DNA of 56,000 bases from Lachnospiraceae bacterium (GTDB lineage: Bacteria; Bacillota; Clostridia; Lachnospirales; Lachnospiraceae). This document shows, piece by piece, positions 34,706 to 43,717 of the stretch. The notes beneath the pieces are model-generated. The model saw only the letters and a list, made by a program, of their open reading frames with translations. It searched no databases and was not told the DNA's origin. Each line of letters begins with the position of its first letter. Positions within the stretch are counted from its first letter, which is position 1. The stretch is taken from positions 1 through 56,000 of the forward strand of contig JAILFK010000021.1 of the NCBI GenBank assembly GCA_024697595.1, given 5' to 3'. The position numbers were made by a program, and so were the translations under genes.

Positions 34706-36841
34706 ATGAATACAATTAAAAAAATCTTTTTTACAGATATCAAAAATTTGTTTAAGAATTTTTTGGCTTTAGTAGTAGCCATTGGAGTATGTTTTTTACC
34801 AGCGCTTTATGCCTGGTTCAACATATATTCCAACTGGGATCCATATGGAAATACTGGAAATTTGAAATTGGCAGCAGTATGTCTAGATGAGGGATTTACT
34901 GATGAGAATGGAAAATACCAAAATGTGGGAAATGAGATAATAGAGGAATTGTCAGGCAACGACAAGGTTGATTGGCAATTTTTAGATAGCCAGGATGAAG
35001 CTCTAGAGGGAGTGAAGTCTGGCTATTTTTACGCCGCAATAATCATTGAAGATGGGTTCACATATAATATGTACAACATGTTTGTGGAGGATGTTACTCA
35101 GCCTACCCTTATTTTTTATGAAAATCAAAAGAAGAATCCTGTGGCAACAAAAATATCAGATACTGTTATAGGAAATGTAAAAAGCAGTATAAATAAAAAG
35201 TTTGTAAAAGTAATGGTCTCTTCAATTTTTACTGAGGCTAATGATATGTATATGGATATTGAAAATGAAGGTGGCGTGGATGCTTTTATAACAAAACTTG
35301 AGAATGTAAATAGTGAGTTGACTGAATATCAAGATATGCTCGATAAGATAATACAGGCCAATTCAGTGCTTAATTCCACTGTTGATGGAGCTGGGGAGGA
35401 TGCGAAGAATTTACAGCAAAAGACACAAAGTAGTGCTGATGCCTTAAATCAATCTGCAAATTCAATAAAATCTAGTGCAGATTCCTTAAATGATTACAAA
35501 TCTCAGGTGGATTTGACCTTAGATACTATTACAACAATGCTTGTAAACATTCAAACTAATTTGGAGCAAGCCCAGCTTAGTGGAGATGTGGAAAATGTAA
35601 AGACTGCCACAGATCAGGCGGTCTCTGATATAAATGTTGTCATAACAGACTTAAATGCACTTTCAGCATCTCTTTCTCAGACTGATTCGCAAGATACAGT
35701 AAACACCATAACCACAGTGATTGGAAATATAACAGGTCTTCAGTCTAACTTAGAGAAGTTGAACTTAGGAGAATCATACAGTGTTGCCTATGCAGATACG
35801 AAAGCCACGGAGACCACCGCTACCGATTCGTTAAGCACTGTGATAAATGATATTCAAAATACTAGAAATATAATTGACAATCAGATGATTCCACAGGTTA
35901 GAAACAGTGTGAATAATTTGGAAAAAATTGTTTCAGATGCCAGTGACTTAATGAATAGTATGAGTGGAATACTTGGAAACATGGGAGATGTTTTCGGTTC
36001 CTTAAATACTACAATATCAAGTACTAATACAAGTCTTGTAAAGACAAGAGATGTTTTGGCACAGATTAATGAGAGAATATCAACGGCTTTGGATAAAGCC
36101 AATTCCGTGAAAGAGGACGAGAAGGTTGAAGCCTTGGTAAATGCTTTATCAGGGGATCCTGACATGTATGGTGAGTTTTTCTCTGAGCCAGTGGTTATAG
36201 ATACAGTGGCTGTTTATCCTATAGATAATTACGGTTCGGCAGTTGCTCCATTTTATACAATTCTCTCAATTTGGGTCGGGGCTACAATTTTAGTTGCCAT
36301 AGTAAAGACTAGAGTGGATAAGAATAAATATTTAGACGCTTCTCCATCTCAACTTTTTATGGGCAGAGGATTGATATTTATTGTAATGGGTCAGATACAA
36401 ACTTTAATTACAGTCTTAGGAGATATATTTATATTAAAGATTCAGTGCATTCATCCATTTTTGTTTTGGTTGGCGGCGGCATTGGCATCTTTGGTATTTA
36501 CTTTACTGATATACGCTTTGGTTCACAGCTTTGGAGATGTGGGAAAAGCGGCAGCAGTTGTGGTATTAGTTCTTCAGATAGCGGGATCATCAGGAACATA
36601 TCCTATTGAATTATTGCCAGAGTTTTTCCAGAAAGTATATATCTTCTTCCCGTTCCCTTATGCAATAAATGCCATGAGAGAAGCCATCTGCGGATTATAT
36701 CAGTTGGATTACGTAAAATATTTGGTGGAGTTGGCACTGTTTTTAATACCGGCGCTAGTCATTGGATTGTTGTTAAGAATACCTTTTGAGGGAATCAATA
36801 GTTATATGCATAAGCGTATGAAAGATACAGAGATGATGTAG
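34706..36841 (+). CDS. YhgE/Pip family membrane protein (first paralog)
   Basis: 711 aa. One N-terminal membrane helix (about 18-36) is followed by the family signature LYAWFNIYSNWDPYG (about 35-49). A large extracytoplasmic region (about 50-510) is rich in coiled coil and Ser/Thr/Asn. The C-terminal domain has about five membrane helices of the ABC-2-like permease type (about 515-700). Pip was defined as a phage infection protein in Lactococcus, and related proteins include EsaA of type VII secretion; the actual job here is unknown. It is followed after 12 bp by a small membrane protein and then a paralog. Confidence 0.85.
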   Translation: MNTIKKIFFTDIKNLFKNFLALVVAIGVCFLPALYAWFNIYSNWDPYGNTGNLKLAAVCLDEGFTDENGKYQNVGNEIIEELSGNDKVDWQFLDSQDEALEGVKSGYFYAAIIIEDGFTYNMYNMFVEDVTQPTLIFYENQKKNPVATKISDTVIGNVKSSINKKFVKVMVSSIFTEANDMYMDIENEGGVDAFITKLENVNSELTEYQDMLDKIIQANSVLNSTVDGAGEDAKNLQQKTQSSADALNQSANSIKSSADSLNDYKSQVDLTLDTITTMLVNIQTNLEQAQLSGDVENVKTATDQAVSDINVVITDLNALSASLSQTDSQDTVNTITTVIGNITGLQSNLEKLNLGESYSVAYADTKATETTATDSLSTVINDIQNTRNIIDNQMIPQVRNSVNNLEKIVSDASDLMNSMSGILGNMGDVFGSLNTTISSTNTSLVKTRDVLAQINERISTALDKANSVKEDEKVEALVNALSGDPDMYGEFFSEPVVIDTVAVYPIDNYGSAVAPFYTILSIWVGATILVAIVKTRVDKNKYLDASPSQLFMGRGLIFIVMGQIQTLITVLGDIFILKIQCIHPFLFWLAAALASLVFTLLIYALVHSFGDVGKAAAVVVLVLQIAGSSGTYPIELLPEFFQKVYIFFPFPYAINAMREAICGLYQLDYVKYLVELALFLIPALVIGLLLRIPFEGINSYMHKRMKDTEMM

Positions 36842-36853
36842 GGGTGAAAGAGG

Positions 36854-37303
36854 ATGAGTATAGAACCAGATTATAAGGATTTATTAAATAAATTTATGAA
36901 TTATGAGCAGGAGACTCATAGGCAGAATCAAAAAAAGATAAAGGTGGGCATCAAGGTAAATATTATCTTACCTCTTATATTTTTAATTTTGAGTTTTGCC
37001 ATCTCCTCAGGGAAATTATTATTTCTAATAATGTGGATAATATCCCTTTTTGGCATTGCGTTTTATTTGATATATGTGGAGTATTCAGATTATAAAATGA
37101 TGGAGCGCATGAAAGAGTATGGCATGAAGATAAATAATGAGGGCGAATCTCTTTTGATAAATGAAAAAGATTTACAGCAGGCAGAGGAGAGAGTTCAGGA
37201 AAAATTGGACAAAGTTGATGAGCACCGTGCAAAGATTAAAGAGGCGGTTAGAGAAGAAATAGATGAAAAAATTGGGGAGATAAAAGGGGGCGATGACAAA
37301 TGA
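36854..37303 (+). CDS. Small membrane protein between two YhgE/Pip paralogs
   Basis: 149 aa, not recognised. It has a short hydrophilic N-terminus, a hydrophobic hairpin of two membrane helices (about 33-50 and 53-76), then a charged cytoplasmic-looking tail predicted to form a coiled coil (about 105-145, rich in Glu and Lys). Its stop overlaps the start of the second YhgE/Pip gene by 4 bp, which means translational coupling and suggests the three products act together. No enzymatic motif is visible. Confidence 0.75.
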   Translation: MSIEPDYKDLLNKFMNYEQETHRQNQKKIKVGIKVNIILPLIFLILSFAISSGKLLFLIMWIISLFGIAFYLIYVEYSDYKMMERMKEYGMKINNEGESLLINEKDLQQAEERVQEKLDKVDEHRAKIKEAVREEIDEKIGEIKGGDDK

Positions 37304-39450
37304 CAAATATTTTTCGTATCGCTTCTGCCGACATAAAAAGGCTTGTTACAAATGTTGTGGCAATAGTAATTATAATGGGATTGTCAGTGATGCCATGTCT
37401 CTATGCATGGTTTAACATCTTATCAAACTGGGATCCTTATGGTGAAGATGCAACTAAGAATTTACAGGTTGTGGTAGTCAGCGCAGATAAGGGCGTTGAA
37501 ATTGGTGGAATAGAGCTAAATGTTGGAGATATGATAGTTTCCAATTTAAAAGAAAACAAGACAATTGGCTGGAAATTTGTGGACACAAAGGAGGAAGCTG
37601 AGAGTGGAGTATATAGTGGAAAATACTATGCTGCCTTGGTTGTGGATGAGAACTTCTCCTCAGATATTATTAGTTTTCTAGGGGGAGAACTTGAAAATCC
37701 CAAGATAACGTATTATGAAAATGAAAAGAAAAATGCCATTGCACCGAAGATTACAGGCAAGGTAAAGACCACCTTAGAGGAGGAGATTGACAAAGCATTC
37801 GTATCAACAATGGCAAAGACTATGCTTGAGGTCAGTGACTATATTGCCACTTCAGATGAGACGGATTCCACTGGTCTTACCAATAAAATAAGTGACAAGT
37901 TACAGCGCTTAGATGGTGATATGACGACTTATATTACTATTTTAGAGTCTTATATTAGTATCATAGATGCTGCGGAGAATTTGACAGAGACCACAGGTAA
38001 GATGTCTAATCAACTAGACAGTATGATGGCGACAGGAAGGTCTATTATCAATTCGGCTGACTCTGCCATAAATAGTGGTCAGAATGCTATTGATACTACA
38101 GGAGATACCATTAGCGTCAATATTTTAAATATAAAAAATACTATTTATAACATATCTGATATGACAGATGATTTTGTAGGAGATGTGGAGCTTTTAGGAA
38201 CAGTTAGTTCTAGTCAAGTGGATTCACTTATTGCAGCAATAGATTCTCTTCGGGATACATACAATATAAATGTTCGAGATACAGTTAGTCAGAATTCAGC
38301 TATCGAAGAAAATAAAGCTACAGTAGATAGTGATTTAGAAAAAGTTCAAAATGATCTTGTGGCTATAAAGTCGGCGGGGGATGCGACTTCAGAGGATGCG
38401 AAATCGCTAGCTTTGACCTTGAAGCAGGATATGGACAAGTGTAAAAATGATATAGACAATCTATATAATACATATAACAACACCATTAATCCTCAGCTGA
38501 AAAATACTATGAACGATATGCAGGGTTCTATTGATGAGGTACAGCAGATACTAAATTATTCTAGTGAGAATATCAGTGATGTGTCAAAAGCATTGAATAG
38601 TTATCCAGACATGGTGGGTTTTGGAAAGGAAAAGTTGACCAAAACTCTTGAGTCAGCTAAGGATATGCAGTCAAAACTTCGAGAGTTAATGGCAGATATC
38701 AATGATTTAGAAAGTGATACACAATATGCCACTCTAATGAAATTGATTGAGTCAGATCCAGAGTTAATAGCTGATTTTATTTCTAGTCCGGTAAACCTAG
38801 ATGAGCAGCCAATATATGTCATGGAAAATAATGGTTCTGCCACAGCTCCATTTTATGTGATTCTATCTATCTGGTTTGGCGCATTGATTCTTATAGCAAT
38901 CATTCATACCTCTGTAAAGACCATACCAAGCGGATGTGTGGACGTAAAAAATTACCAGCTATTTTTTGGAAGATATATAGTATTCTTTTTGGTGGGACAA
39001 GTTCAGACATTAATAACAGTGTTGGGTTCATTGTTGTTTGTGGGAATACAGTGCGAGCATCCATTTATGTATTGGATGGCAGCGGCAATATCAAGTTTTA
39101 CATTTACCTTGTTTATGTATTCTCTTTCATATGCTCTTGGAAATGTTGGAGAGGCAGCAGCAGTAATTTTACTAGTTATTCAGGTTGCAGGATCTGGTGG
39201 TACATTCCCAGTGGAGGTATTGCCGACGGTGTTCCAATATTTATATAAGTACATGCCATTCGCCTATGGAATGAATGCCATAAGAGAGTCTATAGCAGGT
39301 ATGCATGGCCATGATTATTGGGGATACTTAGCAGGAATGGGTATATATATCCTTGCGGCATTAGTTTTAGGTTTGGTTATAAGTATTCCTTGTAAAAAGC
39401 TTAATGCTATGATTGAAGAGAGTAAGGAAAACACGGATCTTTTAGTATAA
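37300..39450 (+). CDS. YhgE/Pip family membrane protein (second paralog)
   Basis: 716 aa, with the same architecture as the first paralog: N-terminal membrane helix, LYAWFNILSNWDPYG signature (about 37-51), long extracytoplasmic coiled-coil region (about 55-515) and a C-terminal group of about five membrane helices containing GQVQTLITVLGSLLF and GNVGEAAAVILLVIQVAGSGGTFP. The two paralogs are most alike in the signature and the C-terminal domain, and diverge in the extracytoplasmic part. The start overlaps the preceding gene (ATGA). A pair of half-transporter-like proteins is a reasonable inference. Confidence 0.85.
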   Translation: MTNIFRIASADIKRLVTNVVAIVIIMGLSVMPCLYAWFNILSNWDPYGEDATKNLQVVVVSADKGVEIGGIELNVGDMIVSNLKENKTIGWKFVDTKEEAESGVYSGKYYAALVVDENFSSDIISFLGGELENPKITYYENEKKNAIAPKITGKVKTTLEEEIDKAFVSTMAKTMLEVSDYIATSDETDSTGLTNKISDKLQRLDGDMTTYITILESYISIIDAAENLTETTGKMSNQLDSMMATGRSIINSADSAINSGQNAIDTTGDTISVNILNIKNTIYNISDMTDDFVGDVELLGTVSSSQVDSLIAAIDSLRDTYNINVRDTVSQNSAIEENKATVDSDLEKVQNDLVAIKSAGDATSEDAKSLALTLKQDMDKCKNDIDNLYNTYNNTINPQLKNTMNDMQGSIDEVQQILNYSSENISDVSKALNSYPDMVGFGKEKLTKTLESAKDMQSKLRELMADINDLESDTQYATLMKLIESDPELIADFISSPVNLDEQPIYVMENNGSATAPFYVILSIWFGALILIAIIHTSVKTIPSGCVDVKNYQLFFGRYIVFFLVGQVQTLITVLGSLLFVGIQCEHPFMYWMAAAISSFTFTLFMYSLSYALGNVGEAAAVILLVIQVAGSGGTFPVEVLPTVFQYLYKYMPFAYGMNAIRESIAGMHGHDYWGYLAGMGIYILAALVLGLVISIPCKKLNAMIEESKENTDLLV

Positions 39451-39484
39451 ATATATTTACGTAAACAGGAGAAAAAATAATAAA

Positions 39485-39513
39485 TTGCTAATTATCTTTT
39501 TCAATGTTATACT
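39485..39513 (+). promoter_or_regulatory. Promoter of the rubrerythrin gene
   Basis: -35 TTGCTA (39485-39490) and -10 TATACT (39508-39513) are separated by 17 bp. Confidence 0.6.
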
Positions 39514-39520
39514 CAATTCA

Positions 39521-39541
39521 AATCAATAAATATCATTGATT
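39521..39541. promoter_or_regulatory. Operator-like inverted repeat downstream of the rubrerythrin promoter
   Basis: AATCAAT (39521-39527) and ATTGATT (39535-39541) are perfect 7-bp arms with a 7-bp centre, lying just after the expected transcription start. A repressor bound here would block transcription. It does not match the PerR box well, so the regulator is unknown. Confidence 0.45.
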
Positions 39542-39590
39542 ATAAAAGGTTCAAAGTATAATTTTATATGACTTGAAAGGAGAAGAGACT

Positions 39591-40178
39591 ATGGCAAAAT
39601 GGGTTTGTAGTGTATGTGGATACGTATATGAAGGCGAGCAGCCACCAGAGGAGTGTCCAGTATGTCACGTAGGAGCAGACAAGTTTAAAAAACAGGAAGG
39701 TGAGATGAAGCTTGCAGCTGAGCATGAGTATGGAATTTATGCAAAGACTGTAAAGAACAATCCTGATGTTTCAGAGGAAGATAAGAAGTACATCCTTGAG
39801 CAGTTAAAGTCAAACTTTACAGGTGAGTGTTCAGAGGTTGGAATGTATCTATGTATGGCAAGAATTGCTCATCGCGAGGGATATCCAGAGATCGGGTTAT
39901 ATTGGGAGAAAGCTGCATATGAAGAGGCAGAGCATGCTGCTAAGTTTGCGGAACTTTTAGGAGCTGATTTAGAGCCTAATATGACAGATTCAACAGAGAA
40001 GAATCTTGCATGGAGAGTTGACTGTGAGTACGGTGCAACACAGGGTAAGTTTGACTTGGCATCTTGTGCAAAGAAGAACAACCTTGATGCAATTCATGAC
40101 ACAGTTCATGAGATGGCTAGAGACGAGGCTAGACACGGCAAGGCATTAGAGGGACTTTTAAAGAGATATTTTAAGTAA
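39591..40178 (+). CDS. Reverse rubrerythrin (rubredoxin domain N-terminal)
   Basis: 195 aa. The N-terminal rubredoxin-like domain has two Cys pairs, Cys6/Cys9 (VCSVCGY) and Cys22/Cys25 (ECPVCHV), to bind one iron. The ferritin-like diiron domain follows, with E-x-x-E/H ligands in [27 protein letters not shown] and [14 protein letters not shown]. Having the rubredoxin domain first is the reverse of classical rubrerythrin; such clostridial proteins act as NADH-dependent peroxidases in defence against H2O2 and O2. The ATG at 39591 follows GGAGAAGAG; an upstream ATG at 39573 is less likely. Confidence 0.92.
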   Translation: MAKWVCSVCGYVYEGEQPPEECPVCHVGADKFKKQEGEMKLAAEHEYGIYAKTVKNNPDVSEEDKKYILEQLKSNFTGECSEVGMYLCMARIAHREGYPEIGLYWEKAAYEEAEHAAKFAELLGADLEPNMTDSTEKNLAWRVDCEYGATQGKFDLASCAKKNNLDAIHDTVHEMARDEARHGKALEGLLKRYFK

Positions 40179-40198
40179 AATATTTACAGAAATGATTT

Positions 40199-40236
40199 AA
40201 ACCAAAGGCGGGTATAATTCGCCTTTGGTTTTTTAA
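40199..40236 (+). terminator. Intrinsic terminator after rubrerythrin
   Basis: A 12-bp stem (40199-40210 with 40220-40231) with a 9-nt loop is followed by a T-run. Confidence 0.9.
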
Positions 40237-40355
40237 ATATGTCAAAACCGCAAGAAAAGTAATGTCTATAGCAAGAAATGAAAATTTTTTGAAGTGGTCA
40301 GAGATGCTATAATGATAATAATTGTTGCTATATTTAAAAAGGACGGAGGGTTAAT

Positions 40356-41408
40356 ATGGAAAACAAGTTCATCACAATAGGCGAGATAATGATGAGATTG
40401 ACACCCCCAAATTATGAGAAGATAAGGGTGACTCAGACATATGAAGCTAGTTTTGGAGGTGCGGAGGCGAATATTGCTTTGGCATTGGCAAATCTAGGAA
40501 TAGATAGTACTTTTTTTACAGTTGTGCCAGATAACAGTTTGGGAAAGAGTGCCATAAGAATGCTTCGAAGTTACGATGTTCACTGCAGTCCTGTTATTCG
40601 CTCGACTAAGGAGGAGACTCCTACCCATAGATTGGGTACATATTATTTAGAGACTGGATTTGGAATACGTCCAAGTCAGGTGACTTACGACAGAAAGCAC
40701 AGTGCATTTTCTGAATACGATTTCAGTGAATATGATTTGCGAAAATTGTTGTCAGAGTTTACATGGCTTCACATGAGTGGAATAACACCAGCCCTCTCAG
40801 AGAATTTAAAGAAGCTTACATTAGACAGCTTAAAAATCGCTAAGGAGTTAGGTCTTACAGTAAGTTTTGATGGAAACTTTAGAAGTGCGTTGTGGACATG
40901 GGAGGAAGCGAGAGAATTCTGTACCATGTGTCTTCCATATGTGGATGTGCTCTGCGGAATTGAGCCTTATCATTTATGGAGAGATGACAATGATCATTCA
41001 AAGGGAGATTACAAGGATGATATTCCTTTGCAGCCTACTTTTGAGCAGCAGGACGAAGTCTTTAAGCGTTTTGTGGAGAAATATCCAAATATCAAGTGTA
41101 TTGGAAGACATGTGCGATATACTCACAGCGGTACTGAAAATAGTTTGAAAGCATATTTATGGTTGCATGATAAAACATATGAGAGTAAGTTATTTAACTT
41201 TACCATCTTAGATAGAGTAGGTGGTGGAGATGCATTTGCCAGTGGATTAATCTATGCTATGATGAAGAATTATTCTCCTGATGATATAGTCAATTTTGCA
41301 GTGGCAAGTAGTGTAATTAAGCACACAATAAGAGGTGATGCAAATATTACAGATGATGCTAGAACCATTAGAAATCTAATGAATATGAATTACGATATAA
41401 AAAGATAA
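40356..41408 (+). CDS. PfkB family sugar kinase, probably 2-dehydro-3-deoxygluconokinase
   Basis: 350 aa. The N-terminal substrate-binding region ITIGEIMMRLTPPNYEKI and GGAEANIALALANLG (about 34-48) and the ATP-site/catalytic-base motif DRVGGGDAFASGL near 286-298 (Asp292) place it in the ribokinase/PfkB family. The overall pattern is closest to KDG kinases, which phosphorylate 2-keto-3-deoxygluconate in hexuronate and pectin breakdown. No KDPG aldolase or uronate isomerase gene is adjacent, so the substrate is inferred. A GGACGGAGGG ribosome-binding site lies upstream. Confidence 0.8.
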   Translation: MENKFITIGEIMMRLTPPNYEKIRVTQTYEASFGGAEANIALALANLGIDSTFFTVVPDNSLGKSAIRMLRSYDVHCSPVIRSTKEETPTHRLGTYYLETGFGIRPSQVTYDRKHSAFSEYDFSEYDLRKLLSEFTWLHMSGITPALSENLKKLTLDSLKIAKELGLTVSFDGNFRSALWTWEEAREFCTMCLPYVDVLCGIEPYHLWRDDNDHSKGDYKDDIPLQPTFEQQDEVFKRFVEKYPNIKCIGRHVRYTHSGTENSLKAYLWLHDKTYESKLFNFTILDRVGGGDAFASGLIYAMMKNYSPDDIVNFAVASSVIKHTIRGDANITDDARTIRNLMNMNYDIKR

Positions 41409-41414
41409 ATAAAA

Positions 41415-41463
41415 AATCCCCTGAGTAGGTAGATTTGTAAAAATCAAAACCTGTCAGGGGATT
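41415..41463. terminator. Bidirectional terminator between the sugar kinase and GNAT genes
   Basis: AATCCCCTGA (41415-41424) and TCAGGGGATT (41454-41463) form a 10-bp stem, with further pairing inside the loop. On the minus strand it is followed by TTTTT, so it mainly ends the GNAT-NrdG2 transcript. The plus-strand side has only ATTATTAT. Confidence 0.75.
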
Positions 41464-41498
41464 ATTATGTTACATAAAATATAAAAATTTTTTGAAAA

Positions 41499-42044
41499 TC
41501 ATCTCATCAGAAGTCCATATAGTAGGTGGTCTCTCCACTGTCCCTGTATATAAATCTTTTCCTTTAAGAGACCTTCCTGCTCAAAACCTAATTTTTCAAG
41601 TAGATTGATGGATGGAATATTATCTGGGAGAACAAGGGCTTCAAAGCGCCGGATACCTACCTCATGAAAAATCATTTCTATACTGGCATTTAACGCCTCA
41701 AAAGCATATCCCTTTCGCCAATACTCTGGTGCAATCTTGTATCCCACCATACAGCTGGAATAAATGTCGGGGGAGATGCCGTGAAAGCTTACTGTTCCCA
41801 CAAGATTTGTGGGATTTTCTTTTTCATAAATCCAAAAACGAAACATCTTCATAGCTAGAGTTTGCTGATATTCAGCCTGAAGAAGTTTTTCATGAAATTT
41901 TAAAGTATAAAAATCTTCTTTGTATATTGGTTCATATTTCTCATAAATTTCCGGATGTGCACTATAAAAAGCCAGTGTCTTAGGAGCGCAATCTGGGGTT
42001 AAAACACGAAGACGAAGTCTCTTGGTCTCGATTTCTAAAGTCAT
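41499..42044 (-). CDS. GNAT family N-acetyltransferase (RimJ/RimL type)
   Basis: 181 aa from the ATG at 42044. TLEIETKRLRLRVLTPDCA at the N-terminus, VGYKIAPEYWRKGYAFEALNA (acetyl-CoA-binding motif A) and NIPSINLLEKLGFEQEGLLKE near the C-terminus are characteristic of the Acetyltransf_3/RimJ-RimL group. Substrates in this group include ribosomal protein N-termini and small amines; nothing identifies the one here. A start ten codons earlier (42074) is possible, but lacks a ribosome-binding site, whereas AAAAGGAC precedes 42044. It lies just downstream of the NrdG2 gene and probably shares its transcript. Confidence 0.82.
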   Translation of the reverse strand: MTLEIETKRLRLRVLTPDCAPKTLAFYSAHPEIYEKYEPIYKEDFYTLKFHEKLLQAEYQQTLAMKMFRFWIYEKENPTNLVGTVSFHGISPDIYSSCMVGYKIAPEYWRKGYAFEALNASIEMIFHEVGIRRFEALVLPDNIPSINLLEKLGFEQEGLLKEKIYIQGQWRDHLLYGLLMR

Positions 42045-42079
42045 ACTTGGTTTTGTCCTTTTTATAAATCTCATATATT

Positions 42080-42775
42080 TTAATTTAAACCTCTACATGC
42101 TACCTCAGGAATGTAAGAGCGTAAAATTTCTAAATAGTTATCAATAGTTTTAGCATCAGGTGTGGAAAAAATAGGATTAATCACACCCTCAGATTCCTGA
42201 TATGGTTGTAAATAGTATTTCTTGGCGCCATTTATCCATTTTCCAATTGAATCAATATCATTTTCCGTAAATAATTCTACAGGTACAGTGGTGCGAAACT
42301 CGTAATCTATTTTGTCACTTAAGAGATAATCCACAGATTCAAGAATCGGTTTGATATCAAAGTCATCCTTGCCGATAGTTAGCCCATATTTCTGGGGCTG
42401 ATTTTTTATATCCATGGCCACGTAATCAATCAGTTTATTTTCAACCAATGATTTAAGCATCAATGGATTGCTTCCATTAGTATCTAGTTTTACAAGATAT
42501 CCAAGATTTTTTATTTCGGCTATAAAATCGGGAAGGTCTGGATGCAAGGTGGGTTCTCCACCGGAAATGACCACGCCCTCGATAATTCCTCTTCTCTTAT
42601 TTAAATGGGAAAATATTTCCTCTTTAGAATAGGAGCCGGTGGTGGCTGCATTAATAACTAAATCTTTATTTTGGCAATAAGGGCAACAAAAATTACAACC
42701 CGCCGTGAACAATATGGTAGCCATATGTCCTGGATAATCCACAAGTGTAGTTTTTTGCATACCTGAAATTTTCAT
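42080..42775 (-). CDS. Radical SAM activating enzyme, NrdG2 type
   Basis: 231 aa. The radical SAM cluster motif CxxxCxxC is present as Cys27, Cys31 and Cys34 in AGCNFCCPYCQN. SAM-binding GGEPTLHPDLPDF follows near 73-85. The N-terminus KISGMQKTTLVDYPG is typical of the group annotated as anaerobic ribonucleoside-triphosphate reductase activating protein (NrdG2). Such enzymes install a glycyl radical on NrdD, but no nrdD is in this window. An activator of another glycyl radical enzyme is an alternative. Divergent from tadA. Confidence 0.85.
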   Translation of the reverse strand: MKISGMQKTTLVDYPGHMATILFTAGCNFCCPYCQNKDLVINAATTGSYSKEEIFSHLNKRRGIIEGVVISGGEPTLHPDLPDFIAEIKNLGYLVKLDTNGSNPLMLKSLVENKLIDYVAMDIKNQPQKYGLTIGKDDFDIKPILESVDYLLSDKIDYEFRTTVPVELFTENDIDSIGKWINGAKKYYLQPYQESEGVINPIFSTPDAKTIDNYLEILRSYIPEVACRGLN

Positions 42776-42840
42776 TTCTAGCCCCCGTTTATCAAAAATG
42801 ATATACTATGAGTATAGCATTTCACAGGAGGTAAATCTAT

Positions 42841-43341
42841 ATGGGTATAATGGATAAATTTGAGGAAAATAGAGAGATTAAAAAAGATGAGAAATATATG
42901 AAAATGGCCTTAAAAGAGGCGCAGAAAGCGGCGGATATCAACGAGGTGCCAATTGGATGTGTCATTGTGAGAAATGACAAGGTGATTGCCAAGGCTTATA
43001 ACAAAAGAAATACTGAGAAAAATGTTTTGGCCCATGCGGAGCTTCTTGCCATTAAGCAGGCTTGTAAAAAAACAGGTGACTGGAGATTGGAAGATTGTAC
43101 AATGTATATCACTTTAGAGCCATGTCAAATGTGTTCTGGAGCAATGGTTCAGGCAAGACTTAAAAGAGCGGTGATTGGAGCAATGAACAAAAAGGCAGGA
43201 TGTGCTGGGTCTGTATTAAACATTTTACAGATGCAGGAGTTTAATCACCAGGTGGATGTGACTAGAGGCGTTTTAGAGACAGAGTGTTCAGAGGTGATTT
43301 CAAAGTTTTTTGCTGATTTAAGAGAGAGCGACAAACAGTAG
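42841..43341 (+). CDS. tadA: tRNA adenosine(34) deaminase TadA
   Basis: 166 aa. It converts A34 to inosine in tRNA-Arg(ACG). The zinc-deaminase motifs are complete: His65-Ala-Glu67 in NVLAHAELLAIK, and PCQMC with Cys95 and Cys98 in TLEPCQMCSGAM. Compared with most TadA proteins it has about 16 extra N-terminal residues (DKFEENREIKKD) before the usual start, but the AGGAGG site at 42827-42832 supports the ATG at 42841. It sits before the SRP RNA gene, a conserved Firmicute arrangement. Confidence 0.94.
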   Translation: MGIMDKFEENREIKKDEKYMKMALKEAQKAADINEVPIGCVIVRNDKVIAKAYNKRNTEKNVLAHAELLAIKQACKKTGDWRLEDCTMYITLEPCQMCSGAMVQARLKRAVIGAMNKKAGCAGSVLNILQMQEFNHQVDVTRGVLETECSEVISKFFADLRESDKQ

Positions 43342-43357
43342 AGATTAGTAGTATTCC

Positions 43358-43386
43358 TTGACATTTGTAGGGAGTGCCTATAAAAT
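43358..43386 (+). promoter_or_regulatory. Promoter of the SRP RNA gene
   Basis: Consensus -35 TTGACA (43358-43363) and -10 TAAAAT (43381-43386) with a 17-bp spacer, just upstream of the RNA. Confidence 0.75.
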
Positions 43387-43391
43387 ACAAT

Positions 43392-43541
43392 AGCCGGCCT
43401 TCGTAAGTGGCGTTGAGACTTGGGTCTTGCGCGACGGATGCCTACGAATCGTGTCAGGTCAGGAATGGAGCAGCACTAAGAAGGATTTTCCGGGTGCCGC
43501 GAGGTCGCCTGAGTTGAGTTAACTGCGAAGGTATCGGTATT
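43392..43541 (+). ncRNA. ffs: Signal recognition particle RNA
   Basis: The conserved SRP helix 8 signature is present: GTCAGGTCAGGAATGGAGCA (from about 43455), then a loop and GTGCCGCGAGGTCGCCTG. The ends CCTTCG (about 43398) and CGAAGG (about 43526) pair and define a transcript of about 150 nt. This is longer than the 114-nt E. coli 4.5S RNA but shorter than the about 270-nt Bacillus form, so a complete Alu domain is unlikely. Position after tadA fits. Exact ends are estimated. The remaining gap to 43717 holds nothing else I can name. Confidence 0.88.
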
Positions 43542-43717
43542 TAATATAAAAAGATATAGTAGGGAGCAATTTGATGAAAGTCTTTATCGAATTGCTTTTT
43601 TTAGTGCTTGTAAGTTGCGATTGAAGGATACCTATGTTATATTTTTTAGTTGTAGAAATAGATTTAATGATAGACTGATTCTAGATGTGCAGATTGGTGT
43701 ATCAAGGGAGAAAGATT

